Assembly (NCBI GenBank): GCA_934317205.1
Contig: CAKREL010000114.1
Span: 1 to 6,169, forward strand
Reading direction: 5' to 3'
Source: an uncultured Eubacterium sp.
GTDB lineage: Bacteria > Bacillota > Clostridia > Lachnospirales > Lachnospiraceae
Length of the DNA stretch: 6,169 bases
Every line of letters starts with the position of its first letter. Positions within the stretch are counted from its first letter, which is position 1. Of this stretch, positions 1 to 5,839 are shown piece after piece. The position numbers and the translations under genes are program-made. The notes beneath the pieces were generated by a model that ran no database searches, was not told the origin of the DNA, and worked only from the letters and a program-made list of their open reading frames with translations.

Positions 1-1
1 G

Positions 2-1333
2 GTGACACTGGCATTTACGATGTGTCTGTCACTTATTGGATGCGGGGCAAAAGGAACATATGATACGGGATCTGTTGATGAGGTGAAGCAGAATGCGGAT
101 GAGATCACGATATTTGTACTTGAAAAAAATAGTGCATTAAAACAGATTGCATCTGCATATGAAATGAAAAATGAAGGGGTAAAAATTACTTTTGATGATG
201 GAAAAAATCAAAATTCTGACCTGACACAGACGGAAATATTAAAAAATCTGAATACTACCATGCTTAATGGGGATGGACCGGATCTGATCTGTTTTGATGG
301 GTTCAGTTCGGATGGATATGAGGATATGCTTGCAGATTTAAGTGGTATTGTACAAGCACATAAAGAGGACTGTTATGAGAATATTCTGGGCGCATATGAA
401 AAAAATGATATCATCCTGCAGATTCCATTACGTTTTTCACTGACGGGTACATATACAAAGTCAGATTTGGCAGTTGACCAGAATGGCACAACTGCAGGGG
501 AGATGCTGAAAGCTCCGGTGTCAGTTTCAGAACTGGGAACATTATTGGCAGAAAATGATCTGAAACTGCCGGCAGGATCAAATACGGCAATGATCACGTT
601 ATGGTGTCGGGTTTATGCCGAAAAAATAAACAGTGGAGATATGGATGAAAAGTCAATAGAGGAATTTTATGAGTTCCTGGATGAAATCGTGAAAAAATGC
701 GGTTCTAATCCGGCAGAAGTGACAGATTCCACAATGACGCTGGATATCCTGGCGGTGGAAAGCCTTGACAGGGGCGAGTATGCGGGAAATATACGGAACA
801 GCATGGACCTGACGTTTAAATATCTGTCCTGGCTTCCGTTTATGGCGGATTATGCACAGTCAAATGATGAGGGATGGGAGTTTTATAATTTAAAATCAGA
901 TGGAAATACCTATTTTGCAGCGGAATCCGTTCTTAGTATTAACAGCGGTTCTAAAAATTTAAGTGCCGCAATGGATTTCCTGGATTATGCGTGTACGGAA
1001 GAGGCACAGAAAAACAGTGACAGTTTTTCCTGGTCTGTTAACCGTAATGTTATGGAAGAAAATATCAGTAATCCCAGGATCAGCACGACAATGTATACAG
1101 ACAGCAGTGGGAAAGACCTTGGTGGAGACATGATCACTCCGACGGAGGCACAGGTAAAAAGTGTAACGGATCTTATTGAAGAAGTAAATACACCGATCTG
1201 CAATCATGAATTGTTTGTTGATTTTATATTGGAGCCGTATCAGGATTATCTGCTTGGGAAAATGACCCGAATGGAAGCAGTGGCAGCGGCCGGACAAAAG
1301 ATCAGTATTTATCGGATGGAGAATGGACAATGA
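2..1333 (+). CDS. ABC transporter extracellular solute-binding lipoprotein, carbohydrate type (5' partial)
   Basis: This is the surface lipoprotein that would capture a solute, probably a sugar or oligosaccharide, and deliver it to the two permeases that follow. The reading frame is open from the window edge. A lipobox ending L-I-G-C places the lipidated cysteine at residue 14 (bases 41-43). Only 13 residues precede it and none is positively charged, so the GTG at base 2 is probably inside the signal peptide and the true start lies upstream. Residues 33-63 give the first strand and helix of the family fold. L-N-T-T-M-L-N-G-D-G-P-D (83-94), followed by an A-D-L-S segment near 111, is typical of CUT1 binding proteins. 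The end of the N/C-lobe region carries S-I-N-S-G-S-K-N...A-A-M-D-F-L-D-Y (312-329), matching the family pattern near the hinge. The total of about 443 residues is normal. The stop overlaps the next start by 4 bp. The substrate cannot be told from sequence. Confidence 0.93.
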   Translation: MTLAFTMCLSLIGCGAKGTYDTGSVDEVKQNADEITIFVLEKNSALKQIASAYEMKNEGVKITFDDGKNQNSDLTQTEILKNLNTTMLNGDGPDLICFDGFSSDGYEDMLADLSGIVQAHKEDCYENILGAYEKNDIILQIPLRFSLTGTYTKSDLAVDQNGTTAGEMLKAPVSVSELGTLLAENDLKLPAGSNTAMITLWCRVYAEKINSGDMDEKSIEEFYEFLDEIVKKCGSNPAEVTDSTMTLDILAVESLDRGEYAGNIRNSMDLTFKYLSWLPFMADYAQSNDEGWEFYNLKSDGNTYFAAESVLSINSGSKNLSAAMDFLDYACTEEAQKNSDSFSWSVNRNVMEENISNPRISTTMYTDSSGKDLGGDMITPTEAQVKSVTDLIEEVNTPICNHELFVDFILEPYQDYLLGKMTRMEAVAAAGQKISIYRMENGQ

Positions 1334-2175
1334 AAAAGAGGGCATGGCGTTTTTGGTGGATCAGTCTGGCTGGAATCCTGATCTTTTATCTGTGGGCATT
1401 TCTCATACTTTTTCGAAAAACTTTTTTTTCATCAGCTACGGGAACATGGATGGGAATGAAAAATTATCGGGACGTGTTGGGAAATCAGGCATTTTGGATG
1501 GCAATGAAGAATACATGCTTCTTTCTGGTGGTCAGCATTCTGGTTTTGCTTCTGCTGTCTCTTTTTGTAGCGCGTATACTCCTGAAAAACAGTATCGTGA
1601 ACAGGATCGTCAAGAAAGGGTTGTTGATCCCGTTTGCAGTTCCTGCTGGTGCAGTGGTCTTTTTATGGAATCTGTTTTTTGATGTTCATGGGATTTTAAA
1701 TGGCATCTGCTCAAAAATCGGTGGTGCGCCCATGCACTGGATGGAATGTAAATATGCGATGTACATTCTTGTGCTGGTGTATGTATGGAAAAATCTTGGA
1801 TATTACGTCATCCTCTGGACAGTGGCATTGAACCAGATCTCAGAATCTGCCACAGAGGCGGCAAAAGTGGATGGGGCAGGTGCGGTCAGATTGTTTTTCT
1901 CCATTCAGCTTCCGCAAATGAAAAAGCCATTTTTGTACATATTGCTTTTTGCGATCATGAGTGGGTTTAAGATGTTCCGCGAGGCGTATGTAGTGACCGG
2001 CGAATACCCGGCTCAGTATATTTATATGATCCAGAATTTGCTGAATAACTGGTACCGTCAGATGGAAATTGGAAAACTTTCTGCGGCATCCGGAATACTG
2101 GTGCTGTTTCTGGTCATGCTTACGGCTGCATTTTATCTGATATTCCGGGAAAGAGGGGAGGCTGACGAAATATGA
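1330..2175 (+). CDS. Carbohydrate ABC transporter permease, MalF/UgpA-like
   Basis: This is one half of the membrane channel of a CUT1-type sugar importer. The 281-residue protein shows six predicted membrane helices, at about residues 11-29, 62-84, 97-118, 141-164, 201-222 and 250-272. The cytoplasmic EAA loop that docks on the ATPase is intact: E-A-A-K-V-D-G at 176-182, ending I-Q-L-P at 192-195. The family pattern I-P-F-A-V-P...W-N-L-F-F-D...G-I-L-N lies at 100-124. The start ATG (1330-1332) overlaps the binding protein's TGA. A GGAG site at 1318-1321 lies 8 bases upstream, so translation is probably coupled. An ATG at 1323 in another frame opens only a shadow reading frame. The length is typical for the short form, without the N-terminal extension of enteric MalF. 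It should pair with the next gene. Confidence 0.95.
   Translation: MKKRAWRFWWISLAGILIFYLWAFLILFRKTFFSSATGTWMGMKNYRDVLGNQAFWMAMKNTCFFLVVSILVLLLLSLFVARILLKNSIVNRIVKKGLLIPFAVPAGAVVFLWNLFFDVHGILNGICSKIGGAPMHWMECKYAMYILVLVYVWKNLGYYVILWTVALNQISESATEAAKVDGAGAVRLFFSIQLPQMKKPFLYILLFAIMSGFKMFREAYVVTGEYPAQYIYMIQNLLNNWYRQMEIGKLSAASGILVLFLVMLTAAFYLIFRERGEADEI
2154..2161 (+). promoter_or_regulatory. Ribosome binding site of the second permease
   Basis: The purine run AGGGGAGG lies 10 bases before the ATG at 2172, inside the last codons of the first permease. It supports that start and, with the ATGA overlap of stop and start, translational coupling of the two permease subunits. Confidence 0.7.
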
Positions 2176-3017
2176 GAAAAAAGCTGTTTCATAATACCAA
2201 AACAGTTCTTCTGTCCCTTGTACTCCTGGTTTTCCTTATACCTGTGTGGAATGTCCTGGCAGGATCTTTTATGAGCGATTCGGAGCTTACAGGGCATACG
2301 GGGGCGCTGTTAAGTGCAGGAGAGGGTGTGTATGCTGACTGGTCATTTCTGCCATTGCAGCCATCGGGCTGGTCTTATCTCCGGCTTCTGCTGGACACCC
2401 CGGAGTATTTTGTAACATTTTGGAACTCGGTACTGGTGACTGCCATTTCAGTGGTGGCACAGGCTGTTGTTGCGGTATTAGCCGCATGGGGGATCGGTGT
2501 GTACCGTTTCCCATACAGGAAACATTTGCTTGGTCTGTATGTATTCCTTATGATGTTACCGTTTCAGGTGCTTATGCTCCCACAGTATTTTATCATGAAG
2601 AATCTGCACATATATGATACATTCTGGGCGTTGATCATTCCTGAGATATTTTCACCGTATGCGGTTTTCCTGCTGGTACAGAATTTTAAAACATTGCAGC
2701 AGGAAGTGATGGAATCAGCAAGGATAGATGGTGCCGGGGAGTGGACTATTTTATTCCGGATCGGACTGCCGCATGCAAAAGCAGGCATTATTACGGTGAT
2801 GCTGCTTGGATTTGTGGAATGTTGGGGAATGATAGAGCAGTCCGGAGCTTTTATCGAGGATAAAGGTAAGATGCTGGTTTCCGAGTATCTTCCACATATT
2901 GATATATCACAGCCCGGATTTGCACTGGCAGCATCTGCGCTGGCATTGATCCCCTGTGTGCTGCTGGTATTGATATGTTCTGACTATATGGAGAAAGGGT
3001 TGGAGATCAGACAATGA
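2172..3017 (+). CDS. Carbohydrate ABC transporter permease, MalG/UgpE-like
   Basis: This is the second channel subunit, expected to form a heterodimer with the preceding permease. It has 281 residues and six likely membrane helices, at about 11-30, 83-108, 117-137, 150-170, 203-222 and 252-270. The family signature M-L-P-F-Q-V-L-M-L-P-Q-Y is at 128-139, followed by a D-T-F-W-A-L segment near 149. The EAA loop reads E-S-A-R-I-D-G-A-G (181-189), with G-L-P at 198-200, so the ATPase contact looks functional. A stretch between helices 5 and 6 (V-E-C-W-G-M-I-E-Q, 215-223) aligns with the family's W-N-x-x-E-Q-P segment, but Gly replaces the usual Asn and the Pro is missing. A large loop (about 31-80) between helices 1 and 2 faces outward. 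The ATG overlaps the previous stop as ATGA, and its own stop overlaps the next start in the same way. No ATP-binding subunit follows; many Firmicutes sugar importers share one encoded elsewhere. Confidence 0.95.
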   Translation: MRKKLFHNTKTVLLSLVLLVFLIPVWNVLAGSFMSDSELTGHTGALLSAGEGVYADWSFLPLQPSGWSYLRLLLDTPEYFVTFWNSVLVTAISVVAQAVVAVLAAWGIGVYRFPYRKHLLGLYVFLMMLPFQVLMLPQYFIMKNLHIYDTFWALIIPEIFSPYAVFLLVQNFKTLQQEVMESARIDGAGEWTILFRIGLPHAKAGIITVMLLGFVECWGMIEQSGAFIEDKGKMLVSEYLPHIDISQPGFALAASALALIPCVLLVLICSDYMEKGLEIRQ

Positions 3018-4297
3018 AGAAACGAATTTTGAAATGGTTTGCTTATTTTTTATGTTTTATGGCTGTTTTTACCATAGTATCACGTATCCTGTTTGTTGTG
3101 TGTACCCCAAGGGTGACTGTGACAGGCACTTTTTCCGGGAAAATAAAAAAATCGGTGGAAGCATCCGGCGTGGTAAAAGGCAGTACGGATATCGCGGTGG
3201 TGTCAGAAGCCGATGTGAAGATCAGTGAGGTACGGGTAAAAGCGGGAGAATTTGTAGAAGAGGGGGATATCCTTTATACATACGACACACTTGATATTTC
3301 AAAGCAGATAAAAGAATTGAATGAGAATCTGCAGGTGTTAGATCTGCAGATCCAGGAGGCGGGTGAGACACAGACCGTTGTCCGGAAGCAGGAAGATGCC
3401 GCATACCAGAATGCCGTATCTAATCTGGAGACGATTGAGGAAAAACAGCAGGCAGCAGTTGATGCGGCTGAAAAAGAACTGAATGCCCGTAAGGGGGAAG
3501 CGGACGCGACGGCAGAAGAGATTGCGGAGGTGCAAAAGGCATACGAAGATGCTGTAAGTGAAATGGAAGTGGCTGTATCGGATGCCAGGTCACAGGTAGA
3601 AAGTGCATCGATACGGTCTGCCAGCTCCACGACTGCAGAACAGTTGAAAATTACGAGGATGCAGACAGAAGAAAAAAAGAAATCCCTTGAGGGAATGCTT
3701 GAACAGGACGGAAAAAAATGTGCGGAATGCAGCGGGTATATAAAAGAAGTAAATATAAGTGTCGGCAATGATACAACGGGAGATGCAGATGTTATTATGA
3801 CAAGAATGGATGGCGGAATGAGTGTAGAGGTTACAATATCAGATACTGAAAAGCAGTACCTTTCGGCGGGGGAACAGGTGCAGGTATATAAAGAGCAGGA
3901 TGCAGAAACGGCAGGTGACTGTGAAGTCCTGTCGGTTGAAAAGAATGCAGATACCGGAGCGTGGAATGTTCTGGTAGATGTGTCAGGGCTGGATGTGAAG
4001 ATCGGTGATAATGTTGGTGTACAGATATTAAATGAATCAGAGTATTATCCGTTTTTGATCCCGCGGGAAGCACTGCATTACAAAAGTGGTGGAAAATATT
4101 TCGTGTATATTGCGGAAGAAACAGAGACGGTCATGGGGACGGAAACACGTGCAGCAGCTCAGGAAGTGGAAGTATTAGATATGGATGATGTGAATGTGGC
4201 CATAGAGCGTATTTCACTTCAGACTCCTGTAATCATAGATTCGGACAGACAAATATCTGAAGACAGGAGGGTTAACTGTGAAAAAAACGAAACATAA
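3014..4297 (+). CDS. HlyD/MacA-like envelope adaptor protein, membrane anchored
   Basis: This protein resembles the periplasmic-adaptor (membrane fusion) subunits of exporters; in a Gram-positive it would sit on the outer face of the membrane. It has 427 residues. A basic N-terminus and one membrane helix (about 8-31) anchor it. The first half of a biotinyl-lipoyl-like domain is at about 48-91 (V-E-A-S-G-V-V-K-G, then V-K-A-G-E-F-V-E-E-G-D). A Glu/Ala/Lys-rich helical hairpin, probably coiled coil, spans about 94-232. The second lipoyl half (G-Y-I-K-E-V) starts near 241. A beta-barrel region covers about 268-340 and a C-terminal region about 345-415 with the L-I-P-R-E-A-L motif at 348-354. 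The second lipoyl half is preceded by C-A-E-C (236-239), where relatives usually have an A-P-type turn. A GGAG site at 3002-3005 supports the ATG, which overlaps the previous TGA. Such proteins normally work with a MacB-type permease, which fits the next gene but not the importer genes before it. Confidence 0.9.
   Translation: MKKRILKWFAYFLCFMAVFTIVSRILFVVCTPRVTVTGTFSGKIKKSVEASGVVKGSTDIAVVSEADVKISEVRVKAGEFVEEGDILYTYDTLDISKQIKELNENLQVLDLQIQEAGETQTVVRKQEDAAYQNAVSNLETIEEKQQAAVDAAEKELNARKGEADATAEEIAEVQKAYEDAVSEMEVAVSDARSQVESASIRSASSTTAEQLKITRMQTEEKKKSLEGMLEQDGKKCAECSGYIKEVNISVGNDTTGDADVIMTRMDGGMSVEVTISDTEKQYLSAGEQVQVYKEQDAETAGDCEVLSVEKNADTGAWNVLVDVSGLDVKIGDNVGVQILNESEYYPFLIPREALHYKSGGKYFVYIAEETETVMGTETRAAAQEVEVLDMDDVNVAIERISLQTPVIIDSDRQISEDRRVNCEKNET
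4265..4271 (+). promoter_or_regulatory. Ribosome binding site deciding a GTG start
   Basis: AGGAGGG lies 6 bases before the GTG at 4278, within the last codons of the adaptor gene. This near-perfect site is the reason for choosing the GTG start, which creates a 20-bp overlap. The next in-frame ATG is at 4326 and would remove the basic N-terminus and part of the first membrane helix. Confidence 0.8.
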
Positions 4298-5372
4298 GCT
4301 GAATTCTGCTTTTGGGAGTGTTATAATGCTTCTATTCCTGTCATTGTGCTGCATGGTCATTGTGTCGGAATTAAAGGTATTTCATGCTCCGGATGAAACG
4401 ATCCAGATCCGGCTTCAGGAAATGGAAGCGGCAGGGCAGGCATATGATCTCGTGGAAAAGGGAGAAAATCAGATTTCCGGGCAGCATTTTGTATGGTGGT
4501 GTCAGGATGTGATGCAGACAGTACGCGCAAAGGAATTGGAAACAGAATTATCGGATGTGGATGTCCTTGAACTATGTGGAAATTCAGGGATTTTATTTGA
4601 TAGTGCTATATGGCTGGATTACCGAGACAGCACAAAATGTCTGGTCAGCGACGGACTGGCTTATGAGCTTTTTGGGACAACAGATGCTGCCGGACTGACC
4701 GTAATGTGGCAGGAACGGGAATATCAGGTCATTGGGAATATAGAGACTGGGAAAAAGGTAATGGCCTGTGAAACAGCAGCGGACAGTGAAGCAGAATTCG
4801 GTTTTGTCACGATTGAAAATACGGAAGGAAAAAGTGTCGGGTATCTTACGGAACAGTTTACCGCGTTATGGGGGAATGGTGTGTTGATTGACTGGCAGTT
4901 TATGATCTTTCTGTTAAAGGCATTTGTTTTCGTGGTTCAGTTTGTGATCTTACTGATGTTGGGCAGACGGATTTATAATATTTCATTAAGGTACTGTAGG
5001 CGGGGATCGAAGCCATTATTTAAAGATGGCTGGAAGAAATGGATATCTGTGCTATGGAAACAAATCAGAAAGAATGATATGGTTTTTACAGTATTGGTAA
5101 TTGCTTTTGCAATCATAGTTATTGTGCTGGTAAAGAGTTTTTATCTGCCGGCTGATTATATTTCAGGGATTGCAGACCGCCAATTCTGGGTGGAACTGAT
5201 CCGGGAAAAACGTGATGCATTTTATTTTTTTATTATTTGTCCGAAAACCTTTTGGGAGTTTGAAAAGATAAGAAGTGCATTTGTACTTTTGATATTTCCT
5301 GTAATAGAGCTAATATTGTGTAATTTGAAGATGTTTTATCCACATGGGGAGGAATGTGAATGGAAGAGATAG
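4278..5372 (+). CDS. Membrane protein with MacB-like extracytoplasmic domain; divergent FtsX/MacB-type permease-like protein
   Basis: Function is not firmly recognised. The 364-residue protein has a basic N-terminus and four predicted membrane helices, at about 13-32, 206-229, 268-287 and 333-350. A domain of about 170 residues between helices 1 and 2 would lie outside the cell. One helix, a large outer domain, then three helices is the layout of MacB/FtsX-type proteins. Within the outer domain, L-A-Y-E-L-F-G-T-T-D-A-A-G-L (127-140), followed by E-Y-Q-V-I-G (148-153), closely follows the MacB core pattern (LA..LFG..D.vG, then y.ViG). The membrane half does not show the usual FtsX sequence pattern. 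The loop between helices 3 and 4 (about 288-332) is aromatic and charged, including D-R-Q-F-W near 300. No ATPase domain is present. Its position right after the HlyD-like adaptor suggests a MacA/MacB-style partnership. Its end overlaps the sigma gene by 13 bp. Alternatives are a sensor or an accessory subunit without transport activity of its own. Confidence 0.65.
   Translation: MKKTKHKLNSAFGSVIMLLFLSLCCMVIVSELKVFHAPDETIQIRLQEMEAAGQAYDLVEKGENQISGQHFVWWCQDVMQTVRAKELETELSDVDVLELCGNSGILFDSAIWLDYRDSTKCLVSDGLAYELFGTTDAAGLTVMWQEREYQVIGNIETGKKVMACETAADSEAEFGFVTIENTEGKSVGYLTEQFTALWGNGVLIDWQFMIFLLKAFVFVVQFVILLMLGRRIYNISLRYCRRGSKPLFKDGWKKWISVLWKQIRKNDMVFTVLVIAFAIIVIVLVKSFYLPADYISGIADRQFWVELIREKRDAFYFFIICPKTFWEFEKIRSAFVLLIFPVIELILCNLKMFYPHGEECEWKR
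5346..5352 (+). promoter_or_regulatory. Ribosome binding site of the sigma factor gene
   Basis: GGGGAGG lies 7 bases before the ATG at 5360, inside the end of the membrane protein gene. It supports that ATG and the 13-bp overlap. Confidence 0.75.
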
Positions 5373-5839
5373 AAAACTTATCCAGGTATTATAAAATCGT
5401 GTTCGGATATGTGTTTTCTCTTTGTGGAAATAAAGAACTGACAGAAGACATTGTTCAGGATACTTTTATCCAGGCAATTCTGCATGAAAAATCATTCCGG
5501 GGTGACTGCAAGGTGGAAACCTGGCTCTGTCAGATTGCGAAGAATCTGTACTATTCGCATCTGAGAAAAAAGAACAGGCAGGAACCGCCGGAACAGAGAT
5601 ATACGGAAAATGATTTTGTACATAAACTCGAGGAAAAAGATACTGCAAAAAATGTGTTGAAGGTTCTGCATGAATTGCCGGAACCATATAGGGAAGTATT
5701 TTATCTGCATGTGTTTGGAGAGATTGCACTGGTGGAAATTGCTGAATTGTTTGGTAAATCGCCGAGTTGGGCAGGTGTTACTTATTACCGGGCAAAGCAG
5801 AAAATCAGTGACAGATTGAAGGAGGATGGATATGAATAG
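5360..5839 (+). CDS. RNA polymerase sigma factor, ECF (sigma-70 group 4) type
   Basis: This would redirect RNA polymerase to a small set of promoters, probably in response to an envelope or transported signal. It has 159 residues and the usual two-domain ECF layout with no extra domain. Region 2 spans about 7-71, with L-T-E-D-I-V-Q-D-T-F at 27-36 and E-T-W-L-C-Q-I-A-K-N at 53-62, the core-binding and -10-recognition parts. A short linker (about 72-95) follows. Region 4 spans about 97-152, with L-P-E-P-Y-R-E-V-F at 106-114 and a helix-turn-helix ending S-W-A-G-V-T-Y-Y-R-A-K (136-146) for -35 recognition. Relatives usually have Arg where Gly139 stands. The gene starts inside the preceding membrane-protein gene and overlaps the anti-sigma gene by 8 bp, so sigma and anti-sigma are probably made in a fixed ratio. 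The target promoter cannot be read from the window, and no clear ECF-type promoter is visible here. Confidence 0.95.
   Translation: MEEIENLSRYYKIVFGYVFSLCGNKELTEDIVQDTFIQAILHEKSFRGDCKVETWLCQIAKNLYYSHLRKKNRQEPPEQRYTENDFVHKLEEKDTAKNVLKVLHELPEPYREVFYLHVFGEIALVEIAELFGKSPSWAGVTYYRAKQKISDRLKEDGYE
5819..5825 (+). promoter_or_regulatory. Ribosome binding site of the anti-sigma gene
   Basis: AAGGAGG lies 6 bases before the ATG at 5832, inside the last codons of the sigma gene. It favours that ATG over the in-frame ATG at 5841, which would be 15 bases away. Confidence 0.8.

Noticed and set aside
765..793. TTGACA followed after 17 bases by AATATA, promoter-like
   Set aside because: It is deep inside the binding-protein gene, with a poor -10 and no gene start just downstream.
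959..1345. Antisense open frame of 128 codons at the end of the binding-protein gene
   Set aside because: It lies opposite a clear solute-binding-protein C-terminus, and its product has no recognisable motif.
1323..1682. Open frame starting 7 bases before the first permease start
   Set aside because: It is a different frame over the permease's N-terminal half, with no domain, and it ends abruptly. The permease frame has six helices and the EAA motif.
3341..3352. Perfect 12-base palindrome GATCTGCAGATC
   Set aside because: It lies within the coiled-coil coding region, where similar Leu/Gln codons recur (ATCTGCAG also at 3327-3334). Isolated and mid-gene, it is best explained by codon repetition rather than an operator.
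3274..3768. Antisense open frame of 164 codons inside the adaptor gene
   Set aside because: It mirrors the Glu/Ala/Lys-rich coiled-coil codons, giving a Ser/Phe/Cys-rich product typical of a shadow frame. It is fully inside a well-supported gene.
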